A stretch of DNA of 50,532 bases from Pseudomonas cichorii (GCF_003700275.1 NZ_RBRE01000035.1:1-50532); one strand, 5' to 3'; positions 1 to 9,903 are shown, counted from the first letter of the stretch. Numbers and translations: made by a program. Notes: generated by a model not told the origin, from the letters alone.

Positions 1-3000
1 CTGCTGCGCCCAGGTCAGAAAGTTGACCGTATTGCGGTGTTCGATCATCACGCCTTTGGGCAGTCCGGTCGAACCCGAGGTGTAGATCACATAGGCCAGA
101 TGCGCCGATGTCAGCTCTGCAATCACTGGATTGGAGACGGATTGATCCTGCCAGACTTCCTCATCCAGATTAACCAGAGGCACCGAAGCCGCCGACAGCA
201 GTTCCAGCGTAGAGGTCTGTGCCAATACCGCTGCCGGAGCACTGTCCTGCACCATATAAGCAATCCGCTCCAGCGGATAAGCCGGGTCCAGCGGAACATA
301 ACCGCCGCCCGCCTTCATGATCGCCAGCAGCCCGACCACCATCTCGATTCCGCGCTCGACACAGATCGCCACCCGCGAATCCGGTATCACGCCCTGACTG
401 CGTAAGTGATGAGCCAGACGGTTGGCACGCTGGTTCAGTTCGGCATAACTCAAGCGCAAATCGCCATGCACCACAGCCACGGCATCCGGCGTACGCTCGA
501 CCTGCGCCTCGAACAGGCCATGAACCGTCTGCTCCAGCGGATACTCCGCAGCCGTGGCATTGAAACCACGGATCACCTCGTCACGCTCTTCAGCAGGCAG
601 TATATGCAGCGCGTGCAGCGGCAGATCGGGGGTCGACTCCAGCGCTTCGGCCAGGCTTTGCAACGCGGTATTCATATAACCTGCGACCCGCTGCGCGGCA
701 ATCGCCGCCACGGTCTGTACCGTGAGCTGGAAGCCCTCGCCCAGATCATCCACCGACATCATGAACGGATAGTTGGTCCGCTCCATCACTTCCAGCACCT
801 GGGCACCACCCCAGCGCTCGACTTCTTCGTCATCAAGCACCGGGCTGTGACGATAGTTGAGCAAGGCGCTGAATAGCGGCATGGAAGCCGGTACGCCGCT
901 GCACCGCTGGGCCAGGGCCAGCGAGGCATGCTCGTGGCCGAGCAGCGCTGTCAGCCGTGCATGGATCTGGCGAACGCCCTGGCTGGCAGTAACACTACCC
1001 AGGGCAACGCGCACCGGCAGTGTGTTGATGAACATCCCCAGCGCTCGCTCGGCACCGTTGCCGCTCTGCATGCGACCCAGCAGCACCGTACCGAAGACTA
1101 CATCGCTGCGCCCTGACAGATTGCCCACCACCTGCGCCCAGGCCAGATGGTGCAGGCTCGCCGGGCTTACCCCGAGCTTGCGAGACAGGACACGCAAGCG
1201 TGCGCTCAATACCGAATCGAGCCTGAACCGACACTCCTCGACACCACGACCGTCGCCCTGGACCTGCTGAAGGCCAAGCGGCAAGGTCGGTTCCTCGACA
1301 TCGCCCAGCATTTCGCGGAAGAAGCTTTCATGAGCCGCCTGGCTGACGGCCATCCGGGCCTGGGCAACATAGCGGCGGTAAGGCATCGGGGCATCGAGTC
1401 CACTCAGTTCGCCATGCAATGCGAGCTGCATTTCATGCTGCATCACTTCCAGCGCGGTATGGTCCAGCGCGATATGGTGGAACAGCAGGACTGCGATCCA
1501 GCGCTGGTTCGGCTCATCATGGGCGCAGGCCATACGCATCAGCGGTGCCTGCCCGAGGTCGAGACGCCGGTCACGCGGGTCGAACAACGTCTGCAATTGC
1601 TGGGCGATATCACCGCCAGACGCATCAAGTTCCAGGGTTTCGACGATCAACCGGGCCTGGCGCAACACCACTTGCACCGGCTGCTCCAGCGCATCCCAGA
1701 CCAGGGCGGTGCGCAGAATGTCATGGCGGTCGATGACGCTTTGCAGCGCCGCGATGAAACTGTCGAGCTGGGCCCGGCTGTGCATGGCAAAGGCCGCCTG
1801 CAGCAGGTACGGATCACCCTGCTCGGCAGACATGTGGTGGTAGAGAATCCCTTCCTGCAAGGGTGCCAGCGGGTAGATATCCTGAATATTGGCTGCGCCA
1901 CCCGGTATGGCGGCGACTATCCGGTCGACGTCATTCTGCGGCAGTTCCAGCAAAGTCAGCATCGCCGAGGTGATCTGTTCGCAGCCTTGGGGAATGCCAT
2001 TGTCCGGAATCTGTAGCGCTTCCTCGACGCCGCCCACTGCTGCCGCCAGGGCCGACAGGGTCGGCTGGCTGAACAGCACGCGAACATCGGCATCCAGCTC
2101 AAGCTGGCGCATGCGTTCAATCAGTTTTACCGCCAGCAGCGAATGACCACCCAGCTCGAAGAAATGGTCATGACGACCGACCCGGGCGACACCCAGCACC
2201 TGCGACCAGAGGCTGGCCAATGTGCTTTCGATGGCGCCCCGTGGTGCTTCATAAGCCTGGCTGATGAATGCCATGGCATCCGGCGCGGGCAATGCCCGAC
2301 GATCCAGCTTGCCGTTGGCCGATACCGGCATCCTTTCCAGCTCGACATAGGCAGCCGGGATCATGTAATCCGGCAGGCGAGCCTGCAAATGGCTGCGCAA
2401 CAGATCGGCAGACGCCTTGTGCTGACCCGCCTGCGCAGTGAAATAGGCGACCAGTCGCTTGTCGCCGGGATGGTCCTCGCGAGCCAGGACCACCGCATCG
2501 CGCACGGCCAGGTGATCGGTCAGGCAGGACTCGATTTCACCCAGCTCGACCCGGAAACCGCGGATCTTGATCTGGTCATCGTTACGGCCCAGATATTCGA
2601 TCACGCCATCGGCGCTGCGGCAACCCAGGTCACCGGTCTTGTACAGGCGGCCACTGGCTACAAAGGGATCGCTCAGGAAGCGATCGGCCGTCAGCTCGTC
2701 ACGGTTCAGATAACCGCGAGCGACACAGACACCGCCGATATAGATCTCGCCCGCAACACCAACCGGCACTGGCTGGAACCGGGCGTCAAGCAGGTAAATC
2801 CGGGTGTTGGCCACCGGCACGCCGATAGCCGGCAGGGTTGGCCAGTCGGCGACGTTCGCCGGCAAGGTCAACGCCGTGGTGACGTGCGACTCAGTCGGGC
2901 CGTAATGGTTGTGCAGGCGACATTCGGGCAAGTGCTCGAAAAGCGCGCGAATCGGCGCCGTAATGCGCAACTGCTCACCGGCAGTGATGACTTCGCGCAA

Positions 3001-6000
3001 GACGCAGGTTTGCTCGCGCAGTACCGGATAATCGATCAGCGCTTCGGCCAGGGCCTGCAAGGCGATGCACGGCAGGTACAGGCGTTCGATGCGTGCATCG
3101 CACAGGTGCTGGTACAGCTTGCGCAGGTCCAGCCGGGTGTCGGCATGGATCAACGACAGCGGCGCGCCGGCGCACAGCGTGCTGAAGATCTCCTGAAAGG
3201 CAACATCGAAACCCAGCGCTGCGAACTGCACGGTCGCCGGGGCGATGTTGCCACTCTTGATGCCCTCGGCGAGTTGCCAGTGCATCAGGTTGACCAGCGG
3301 CCCGTGGGGCATCGCCACGCCCTTGGGCTGGCCGGTGGAACCGGAGGTGTAGATGACGTAGGCCAAATGTTCCGGGCGATGCCCGCGGGTCGTCAATTGC
3401 GGGTTGTGGTCCGGTTGACGGCAGAACTCTTCTGCACCTTCGGCCAGGCCGTCGAGCAGCACGGCCGGCACGCTCGAATCACTGAACAGCCCGGCCAGAG
3501 CGGCCTGACTGATCACGGCTTTGGGCGCGCTGTCGCGCAGCATGTAATCCAGGCGCTCTGCCGGGTAGTCCGGATCGAGCGGTACATAGCCAGCCCCGGC
3601 CTTGAGAATCCCCAACAGGCCCGCGATCATTTCCGGGCTGCGGCGACAACAGATCGCGACCCGGTCGTCGAAACCGACGCCCAGTTCCAGTAAACGATGG
3701 GCGATGCGGTTGGCCTGGCGATTCAACTCACCGTAGCTCACCTGCTGATGCTCGAAAGTCACCGCCAGTGCATCAGGCTGTTGCCCGGCCCGGGCCTCGA
3801 ACAGTTGATGCACCAGCAGATCTGCGGCAAAAGCCTGTTCGCAGGCATTGAAACCATGCAGCAACTGCTGACGCTCGGCGTCCGGCATGAACACCAGGTC
3901 TTGCAGGGCAACCTCGCTGTCCCGGTCGAGTACATCGGCCAGTTCGGCCAGTACTACGCCCATATAGTCGACAATGCGCTGCGCGCCGATTCCCGGCACG
4001 ACCTGCACAGTCAGGCTGAAGGCATCGCCCAGATCGTCGACCGAAAGCGACAGTGGATAGTTGGTGCGCTCCTCACCGCCTGCCAGCTCGAAACCCGCCC
4101 ATTGCAAGCCGGTGGCACCGGCGCCGACCGCTGCATGGCGATAGTTGAGCAAGGCACTGAACAGAGGCGTCGGCGCTGCAACCCCGCTGCAGCGCTGCGC
4201 CAGGGCCAACGGTGCATGCTCGTGCCCGAGCAAGGCCGCCAGCCGGTCATGGGTGGCTCGCGCTGCGGCCCTGACACTCGGCCCACGGGCCGGCACTCGC
4301 AGCGGCAGGGTATTGATGAACATGCCCAGAGCACGCTCGGCATCCTGACCACCTTGCAAGCGGCCCATCAGGACCGTGCCGAACACCACGTCCTCGCGGC
4401 CCGACAAGCGTCCCACCACCTGAGCCCAGGCCAGGTGATGCAGACTGGCATTACTGACCCCCAGGCTGCGGGCATGAGCGCGCAGGCGCTGGCCGAGCCG
4501 GGCATCAAGCGCCAGTACCGCCTGCTCGATGGCACTGCCGTCGCCCTGCAGGTCCTGCAGACCGAACGGCAATGTCGGTTCGTCCACATCGCCCAGCGCG
4601 GCCTGGAAAAAGGCTTCGTGCTCTTCGCGGCTGATGCCCAGGCGTGATTGCGCAACATAGTTGCGATACGGCACCGAAGCCGGCAATCCGGCGCTGCGTC
4701 CGGCAATGTGGGCCTCGATTTCCGTGCCCAGAATACGCAGTGAGGTGGCATCGTCGATCAGGTGATGGAACAGAATCACCGCGACCCAGCCGCCACGGGC
4801 GAGGTCTTCGGCCAGATGCAGCTCCATCAGGGGTGCCTGGCGCAGGTCGAAACGCATATGCCGTGGGTCGAGCAAGACCTGCAACTGAGCGGCGATATCG
4901 CCCTCGCCCGCCTGCAGTTGATGCTCCACAACCCGCAACGGCGCTTCGCGCCAGACTACCTGCACCGGCTCGTCGAGGCCTTCCCAGGCAATCGAGGTGC
5001 GCAGGATATCGTGACGCTCCACCACGGCTTGCAGGGCCTGGACGAAGGCGTCGACATGAACGCGGCTGTCCATGCGCAGCGTGCCCTGCAGCAGATAGGG
5101 ATCGCCTTCGGCCGTCGACAAATGGTGATAGAGAATGCCTTCCTGCAATGGCACCAGGGCATAGATGTCCTGGACATTGGCCACGCCGCCAGGCACGCCG
5201 GCTACCACGGCATCGATCTGTTCCTGATTCAGGCGTGTCAGCGGCAGCATCTCAGGGGTAATGCGTTGTACGCCCGGCTCGATAAGATTGTCCGGCACAA
5301 CTACATTGCGCCCCGAACCCGCAGTTGCAGCCAGCCCCGACAACGTGGGCTGACCGAACAGCACTCGCACATCGACGTTCAGGCCGGTATCGCGCATGCG
5401 TTCGATCAGCTTGACCGCCAGCAACGAATCGCCGCCCAGCTCAAAGAACTGGTCATGGCGACTGACCCGCTCGACACCCAGCAGTTCGCTCCACAGGCCG
5501 GCCAGCAGCGTTTCCACTGAACCTTGCGGCGCCTCGTATTCACGCCGGGCATAGGCGCTGGCGTCAGGCGCTGGCAGTGCCTTGCGGTCGAGTTTGCCAT
5601 TGGTGGTCAGGGGAAATGCCGGCAGCAGCACAAAGGCGCCCGGCACCATGTAATCGGCCAGGTTTTCCAGCAGTTCGGCGCGCAGTTCGGCCGCCGTTGG
5701 GGCCTGGCCGGGTTCGGCGATCAGGTAGCCCACCAGGCGCTTGTCGCCCGGCTCGTCCTGACGCGCGATCACTACAGCTTCACGAACCCCGGCACAGGCT
5801 GCCAGACGACTTTCGATCTCGCCCAGCTCGATGCGGAAGCCACGAATCTTTACCTGATCGTCATTGCGCCCGAGATAGTCGAGGTTACCATCTGTGGTCC
5901 AGCGGGCCAGATCGCCGGTGCGATACATCCGCGCACCCGGTGTGGCATCGAAGGGATCGCTCAGGAAGCGCTCGGCATTCAGTTCGGCACGGTTCAGATA

Positions 6001-8472
6001 ACCGCGCGCGACACCGGCACCGCCGACATACAGCTCGGCAACCACACCGGGAGGTACCGGCTGGCCGTGGCCATCGAGCAGGTACAGGCGCAGATCCGGA
6101 ATACGTTTGCCGATGGGGCTGACAGCACCGTCGACATCGGCCTTGCTCAATGGATGGCAGGTCACGTGGACGGTGGTTTCGGTGATGCCATACATGTTGA
6201 ACAGCTGAGTGTCAGCATTCGCCTGGCGCGCATACCACGGCTTGAGAATACTGGTATCCAGGGCTTCGCCGCCGAAGATCACCTGACGCAATGAATGCAC
6301 CTGCGAGCTTTCGCCCTGGGCCGCGATCAACTGGCGGAACGCACTTGGCGTCTGGTTCAACACCGTCACGCCGCTGTCGCACAGCAGCTCATAACAGGCC
6401 TGTGGCGAACGGCTGGTCAGTTGCGGCACCAGCAACAGTTTGCCGCCATGCAGCAGAGCGCCCCAGATTTCCCAGACCGAGAAATCGAAGGCAAACGAGT
6501 GAAACAGCGCCCAGACATCATCGGCAGTGAAATCGAACCAGCAACGGGTCGCCGAGAACAGGCGCATCACGTTGCGATGTTCGACCAGCACGCCCTTGGG
6601 CTGCCCGGTGGAGCCGGAGGTATAGATCACATAAGCCAGGTGCCGTGGCTCAAGTCCGGCGACCTGCGGGTTTGCTTCAGACTGTTCGGTAAAGCCGCAA
6701 GCCTCGGGCTGGTCAAGCAGCAGGACCGGAACGTCCTGCTCCGGCAGATGCTGCAGATGTGCTGACTCGGTCAATAACGCCAACGGTGCGCTGTCGCCCA
6801 GCATGAATGCCAGGCGTTCCACCGGATAAGCCGGATCCAGCGGTACATAACCGGCGCCGGCCTTGAGAATGCCCAGCAGGCCGATGATCATCCGTGGACC
6901 ACGTTCGACACAGATGCCGACCCGGTCATCAGGTCCGATACCCAGTTGGCGCAAACGATGCGCGACCTGGTTGGCCTGCGCATTGAGTCGGGAATAGCTG
7001 ATGGCCTGCCCTTCGTGCAGCAACGCCACGGCATCGGGATGAGCCTCGACCTGGGCCTCGAAACAGGCATGCAGGGTCAGGCAATCGTCTGCCACCGGCT
7101 GGTCACGGTTCCAGGCCTCAAGCAGTTGCGCCTCGGCCGGGGTTGGCAGAGTGAAGCCGTGCACCGGCAGTTGCGGATCCTGCAGCCCCTGCTCCAGCAG
7201 GTGCATGAAACGTTCGGCAAGGCTCTCGACTTCCTCGGCCTGGAAAAACCCTTCGTTGTAGATGTATTCCAGCCAGACTTCGTCGGTGTGCGGATTGGAG
7301 CGGATATGCAGGGACAGCGGCGTCTGCTCGTTACCGTTGGCGCATTTGACCGAATAGGCAACCGCGTCACCGAAAGTCAGGCGGTGATCGCTCACCTCAT
7401 AGGAAACCGACAGATCGAAAACCTGATCACGCCCATCGCGCAGCAAGCCCAGCGAACGGTTCATGTCACTCAGCGGGAAACGCTGGTTGCGGTAATCCTG
7501 CTTGAGCGCCCGCGCCACCTCAATGACCAGCTCACCAAAACTCAATGCGGCGTCGAACTGCAGGCGCACGGCGCTGACCTGGGTAAACAGGCCAATGGTA
7601 TTGCGGAAATTCGCATTGGAGCGGTTGAGGACCGGCAGACCGACCACCAGCTCATCACGCCGGGAGGTGCGCATGAAATACACATAGAGCGCTGCCATCA
7701 GCACCTGGAAACGAGTGCACTGGCGAGGCTCGGCGATGCGGTCGATACGTTCGAGCAGCGTGGCCGGATAACGCCGCGAAACATGGCCACCGGGCGCCAG
7801 TCCGGCATGTCGCGCCCGATGTCGTGGCTCGAACAGCGGCTCCGGAACGTCGCGGTATTTGTCCAGCCAGTAATCCTGGTCGCGGGTGTAGCGTTGCGAG
7901 TCGCGGTAGGCGATGTCGTCCTGAATATAGTGAGCGTAGGACGGAGCCGGCGTGTCGTCAGACGGGCCATGCCCGGCGCCATACAGCTCGCCCAGTTCCT
8001 TGAGCAACAGCGCAATGCCCCAGCCATCGATCACGATGTGGTGCGCCTGGATTCCCAGATAGCTCAGGTGCTCGCTGATCCTGAGCAGTTGCAGACGCAC
8101 CAGTGGCGCGCCATCCAGAGCGAACGGCTCGCGGTTGCGGGCCTGGACGAATGCCAGCGCAGCGGCTTCGGGCTCGTCCTCCATGGATAAATCGTGCAAC
8201 GACATATGCAATGGCAAGTCGTCGGCAAAAGTCTGTACTGGCAGACCGTCGTCGCCCAATCCGTGCAACAGCACCATCCGCAACGCATCGTGCCTGCGAA
8301 CCATCTGGTCTACAGCGCGCTGCAGGCGCTCGGCGTCGACATGCCCCTCGATAACGGTGTAGCCGCCGATGTTGTAGAGCGGGATTTCACTGCGCACCGT
8401 CTGATGCAGCCAGATATCGCGCTGGGCTGCGCTGAGGGGAAAAGTGTTCGGCACGGAAAGGGACTGGTTCAT
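1..8472 (-). CDS. NRPS, peptin-type (SypA-like), first modules; 3' end outside window
   Basis: First 2824 codons of an NRPS that continues past base 1. Domain order (approximate residues): starter-like condensation domain 1-455 (HHIVIDG); A1 460-990 with pocket code DFWNIGMVHK, the classical Thr code; carrier T1 with GGDS near 1011; dual condensation/epimerization domain 1060-1500 (HHLSTAEGD, the elongated His motif of dual C/E domains); A2 with code DVQYIAHVTK, close to Pro codes; T2 near 2104; second dual C/E domain (HHMSAEQGD) 2150-2590; A3, cut by the window just after its core A3 motif. Thr-Pro at the N terminus, each followed by a dual C/E domain, agrees with the acyl-Dhb-D-Pro start of syringopeptin, corpeptin and tolaasin. 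That identification is inference from codes. The start ATG (8470-8472) has AAGGAG at 8480-8485, 7 nt upstream. A syr-syp-like box lies about 230 bp upstream. Residue 3 cannot be predicted. Confidence 0.9.
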   Translation of the reverse strand, partial: MNQSLSVPNTFPLSAAQRDIWLHQTVRSEIPLYNIGGYTVIEGHVDAERLQRAVDQMVRRHDALRMVLLHGLGDDGLPVQTFADDLPLHMSLHDLSMEDEPEAAALAFVQARNREPFALDGAPLVRLQLLRISEHLSYLGIQAHHIVIDGWGIALLLKELGELYGAGHGPSDDTPAPSYAHYIQDDIAYRDSQRYTRDQDYWLDKYRDVPEPLFEPRHRARHAGLAPGGHVSRRYPATLLERIDRIAEPRQCTRFQVLMAALYVYFMRTSRRDELVVGLPVLNRSNANFRNTIGLFTQVSAVRLQFDAALSFGELVIEVARALKQDYRNQRFPLSDMNRSLGLLRDGRDQVFDLSVSYEVSDHRLTFGDAVAYSVKCANGNEQTPLSLHIRSNPHTDEVWLEYIYNEGFFQAEEVESLAERFMHLLEQGLQDPQLPVHGFTLPTPAEAQLLEAWNRDQPVADDCLTLHACFEAQVEAHPDAVALLHEGQAISYSRLNAQANQVAHRLRQLGIGPDDRVGICVERGPRMIIGLLGILKAGAGYVPLDPAYPVERLAFMLGDSAPLALLTESAHLQHLPEQDVPVLLLDQPEACGFTEQSEANPQVAGLEPRHLAYVIYTSGSTGQPKGVLVEHRNVMRLFSATRCWFDFTADDVWALFHSFAFDFSVWEIWGALLHGGKLLLVPQLTSRSPQACYELLCDSGVTVLNQTPSAFRQLIAAQGESSQVHSLRQVIFGGEALDTSILKPWYARQANADTQLFNMYGITETTVHVTCHPLSKADVDGAVSPIGKRIPDLRLYLLDGHGQPVPPGVVAELYVGGAGVARGYLNRAELNAERFLSDPFDATPGARMYRTGDLARWTTDGNLDYLGRNDDQVKIRGFRIELGEIESRLAACAGVREAVVIARQDEPGDKRLVGYLIAEPGQAPTAAELRAELLENLADYMVPGAFVLLPAFPLTTNGKLDRKALPAPDASAYARREYEAPQGSVETLLAGLWSELLGVERVSRHDQFFELGGDSLLAVKLIERMRDTGLNVDVRVLFGQPTLSGLAATAGSGRNVVVPDNLIEPGVQRITPEMLPLTRLNQEQIDAVVAGVPGGVANVQDIYALVPLQEGILYHHLSTAEGDPYLLQGTLRMDSRVHVDAFVQALQAVVERHDILRTSIAWEGLDEPVQVVWREAPLRVVEHQLQAGEGDIAAQLQVLLDPRHMRFDLRQAPLMELHLAEDLARGGWVAVILFHHLIDDATSLRILGTEIEAHIAGRSAGLPASVPYRNYVAQSRLGISREEHEAFFQAALGDVDEPTLPFGLQDLQGDGSAIEQAVLALDARLGQRLRAHARSLGVSNASLHHLAWAQVVGRLSGREDVVFGTVLMGRLQGGQDAERALGMFINTLPLRVPARGPSVRAAARATHDRLAALLGHEHAPLALAQRCSGVAAPTPLFSALLNYRHAAVGAGATGLQWAGFELAGGEERTNYPLSLSVDDLGDAFSLTVQVVPGIGAQRIVDYMGVVLAELADVLDRDSEVALQDLVFMPDAERQQLLHGFNACEQAFAADLLVHQLFEARAGQQPDALAVTFEHQQVSYGELNRQANRIAHRLLELGVGFDDRVAICCRRSPEMIAGLLGILKAGAGYVPLDPDYPAERLDYMLRDSAPKAVISQAALAGLFSDSSVPAVLLDGLAEGAEEFCRQPDHNPQLTTRGHRPEHLAYVIYTSGSTGQPKGVAMPHGPLVNLMHWQLAEGIKSGNIAPATVQFAALGFDVAFQEIFSTLCAGAPLSLIHADTRLDLRKLYQHLCDARIERLYLPCIALQALAEALIDYPVLREQTCVLREVITAGEQLRITAPIRALFEHLPECRLHNHYGPTESHVTTALTLPANVADWPTLPAIGVPVANTRIYLLDARFQPVPVGVAGEIYIGGVCVARGYLNRDELTADRFLSDPFVASGRLYKTGDLGCRSADGVIEYLGRNDDQIKIRGFRVELGEIESCLTDHLAVRDAVVLAREDHPGDKRLVAYFTAQAGQHKASADLLRSHLQARLPDYMIPAAYVELERMPVSANGKLDRRALPAPDAMAFISQAYEAPRGAIESTLASLWSQVLGVARVGRHDHFFELGGHSLLAVKLIERMRQLELDADVRVLFSQPTLSALAAAVGGVEEALQIPDNGIPQGCEQITSAMLTLLELPQNDVDRIVAAIPGGAANIQDIYPLAPLQEGILYHHMSAEQGDPYLLQAAFAMHSRAQLDSFIAALQSVIDRHDILRTALVWDALEQPVQVVLRQARLIVETLELDASGGDIAQQLQTLFDPRDRRLDLGQAPLMRMACAHDEPNQRWIAVLLFHHIALDHTALEVMQHEMQLALHGELSGLDAPMPYRRYVAQARMAVSQAAHESFFREMLGDVEEPTLPLGLQQVQGDGRGVEECRFRLDSVLSARLRVLSRKLGVSPASLHHLAWAQVVGNLSGRSDVVFGTVLLGRMQSGNGAERALGMFINTLPVRVALGSVTASQGVRQIHARLTALLGHEHASLALAQRCSGVPASMPLFSALLNYRHSPVLDDEEVERWGGAQVLEVMERTNYPFMMSVDDLGEGFQLTVQTVAAIAAQRVAGYMNTALQSLAEALESTPDLPLHALHILPAEERDEVIRGFNATAAEYPLEQTVHGLFEAQVERTPDAVAVVHGDLRLSYAELNQRANRLAHHLRSQGVIPDSRVAICVERGIEMVVGLLAIMKAGGGYVPLDPAYPLERIAYMVQDSAPAAVLAQTSTLELLSAASVPLVNLDEEVWQDQSVSNPVIAELTSAHLAYVIYTSGSTGLPKGVMIEHRNTVNFLTWAQQ

Positions 8473-8700
8473 GCGGCGACTCCTTGAATGACGCAACGAC
8501 TGGATACCCGATCCGCCACCCACTTGACCGCCTTGTTTCCAGCAAAAGATGTCATATGTTCTGTCTCGAATAGTTCTGGAATCGGCTCTTGTGGAGCAGT
8601 TTCCGGGAGGTGTTCGGTGGCCATTTAAAAGACGCAGGGAAACCGTTACATGAGCGGTTCCATGTACATGAGGGGAACTGTAATCAGGCGGTCCGGTACA

Positions 8701-8724
8701 TGTATGTCACTTGATACCCGGACA
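8701..8724 (-). promoter_or_regulatory. syr-syp-like box for NRPS1
   Basis: Read on the minus strand this is TGTCCGG-N9-GACATACA. The inner 20 bp (8705-8724) is a perfect TGTC-N12-GACA dyad. A TTACAG hexamer lies 17 nt further toward NRPS1 and could be the -10 element. It shares length and layout with seven other boxes in the window. Confidence 0.6.
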
Positions 8725-8765
8725 AGAAACAGGACGTACCGGACAAGTTGGCAATATGCGTGGCT

Positions 8766-8789
8766 TGTCCCTTCTTTTCACCACAGACA
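8766..8789 (+). promoter_or_regulatory. syr-syp-like box for the DUF2158-like gene
   Basis: Reads TGTCCCT-N9-CACAGACA, two mismatches from the window consensus TGTCCCC-N9-GACAGACA. It lies about 75 bp upstream of the small gene at 8863 and mirrors the NRPS1 box, with starts 65 bp apart. Confidence 0.5.
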
Positions 8790-8862
8790 ACCGATTCCTG
8801 CAGTGCTCGAATACAGGCGTGCAAGTAACGTTTGAGCAGTTCCACGCGCAAAGGACCATGAC

Positions 8863-9072
8863 ATGAACAGCTTTGAACCCGGTGAATACGTGCGTCTGCG
8901 CTCTGGAGGCAGAAAAATGCAGGTGATAAAGGACGAGGCCGCAGAATCGCTGCCCGCTTCATCACTGGTGGCTTGTGAATACCGTGCTAAAAGTCGAAGA
9001 GTGCTGGGATTCTATGCAGCGAATTCATTGATCCGTGCGCAGAATCCGGAACATCCGGTTGCAGCCGAATAA
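8863..9072 (+). CDS. Small DUF2158/YodC-like protein
   Basis: 69-residue soluble protein of unknown function. The N-terminal pattern PGEYVRLRSGGRKMQV resembles the small DUF2158 (YodC) family, in which a G-x-V-x-L-x-SGG-x-x-M motif forms a short beta barrel. No signal peptide or membrane segment is visible. The start ATG is supported by AAGGA at 8851-8855, 7 nt upstream. A hairpin terminator follows directly (9078-9113). It is monocistronic and diverges from the peptin NRPS. The promoter motif upstream suggests co-regulation with the toxin genes, so it may be a cluster accessory and not a bystander; that is inference. The family assignment is moderate. Confidence 0.65.
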   Translation: MNSFEPGEYVRLRSGGRKMQVIKDEAAESLPASSLVACEYRAKSRRVLGFYAANSLIRAQNPEHPVAAE

Positions 9073-9077
9073 TCCAG

Positions 9078-9113
9078 GGCGACACATTAGAACAACATGA
9101 ATGTCGCCTTTTA
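9078..9113 (+). terminator. Rho-independent terminator
   Basis: GGCGACA at 9078-9084 pairs with TGTCGCC at 9102-9108, followed by TTTTATT. It lies 6 nt after the stop of the DUF2158-like gene. Confidence 0.8.
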
Positions 9114-9162
9114 TTGAATAAATTTACTTCCCGCCGTTATACCCCCCTTCCTCCGTTAAAAT

Positions 9163-9222
9163 ATGTTCACGAATGAATTCGCTCCCGCATGTTCGGGCAG
9201 GAGTCAATTCATTCGCGAACAT
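9163..9222. repeat. REP-like inverted repeat
   Basis: Imperfect palindrome with arms ATGTTCACGAATGAATT and the complement of AATTCATTCGCGAACAT around a GC-rich centre with CTCCCGC and GGCAGGAG. It has the look of the abundant Pseudomonas REP family (core TTCGCGAATGAATTCGCTCC). It sits between the convergent DUF2158-like and LysE-type genes and could stop transcription from the minus strand. A related copy is at 17047-17134. Confidence 0.7.
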
Positions 9223-9229
9223 ACCGACG

Positions 9230-9844
9230 TCACACCGTAAACGAATGCGAAGCCAGGTTATAAAGCAGGCCTGTCGCAAACAGGCCGATCACCATGGAAA
9301 CACCCTTGTTCAGCAGGCGCGACGAACGCGGTGAATTCAACCGGCTGCCGAAACAGGCACCGAAGATCACCCAGGCAGAACCGACCGGCAGTACCACGGC
9401 GGTAAAGGCACTCATGAACGCCAGATAGTCCGCGCTATCGAGAAAGGTGCCGGCTGGTGCCACGAACGAGGCAAAGAACAGGCCCTTGGGATTGCTCAGC
9501 GTGGCGACGAACAACCCCGTCGGTGAAAGCCCGGGCTGATCGCCCTGCCCGCCATCACTGTGACCGCTACGCGCCATGGCCCACAGCTTCAGCGCGATAT
9601 AGAACAGGAAGCACACCGCAAATGCCTTGCTCAGGGTCGCTACCCAGGGATAGTCGCGGGCGACCCGATCCAGAGTCAGGCCCCAGGCCGTGATCTGAAC
9701 CACGTAAGCCAGCCACTCGGCTGCCACCCATTGCAATGAGCGGGCATTGAAACCCCGGTTCATGCCTGTCTGGAACAATAGCGAGTTGGTCGGCCCGGGA
9801 ACTGCGAGCACGGCCAGCAGTGTCAGGAAGATTGAACCACCCAT
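9230..9844 (-). CDS. LysE/RhtB-family amino-acid exporter
   Basis: 204-residue inner-membrane protein with the LysE/RhtB signature near the N terminus (VPGPTNSLLFQTGMNRG) and about five or six hydrophobic segments. Family length is about 200-210 residues. The family exports amino acids or small derivatives; the substrate here is unknown. It is the last gene in the direction of the pseABC operon, 59 nt after pseC, and is probably co-transcribed with it. GAGGG lies upstream of the ATG. In this context it might relieve excess amino-acid precursors such as Thr, homoserine or diaminobutyrate; that role is speculation. Confidence 0.85.
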   Translation of the reverse strand: MGGSIFLTLLAVLAVPGPTNSLLFQTGMNRGFNARSLQWVAAEWLAYVVQITAWGLTLDRVARDYPWVATLSKAFAVCFLFYIALKLWAMARSGHSDGGQGDQPGLSPTGLFVATLSNPKGLFFASFVAPAGTFLDSADYLAFMSAFTAVVLPVGSAWVIFGACFGSRLNSPRSSRLLNKGVSMVIGLFATGLLYNLASHSFTV

Positions 9845-9903
9845 GTTGATACCCTCATTCGACTTTGCAACTTTGGTTAAAACCGCGAATCTGCCTGCGC
9901 GTT

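Larger units (their letters stand above)
8473..8862. other. Divergent intergenic region, NRPS1 / DUF2158-like gene
   Basis: This 390-bp gap has no convincing gene; the short ORFs in it lack start signals and family resemblance. It holds two mirrored copies of the cluster's promoter motif (8701-8724 facing left, 8766-8789 facing right). It also holds a direct repeat CCGGACAAG at 8718-8726 and 8739-8747, 21 bp apart (two helical turns). The left half (8640-8700) carries short ACATG/GTACATG repeats. Regulatory function is inferred from motif sharing with the other cluster promoters. Confidence 0.6.

Noticed and set aside
2143..3693. A 516-residue plus-strand open frame, and similar long ones over 1-8470
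   Set aside because: Antisense shadows of the minus-strand NRPS, which has continuous condensation, adenylation and carrier motifs.
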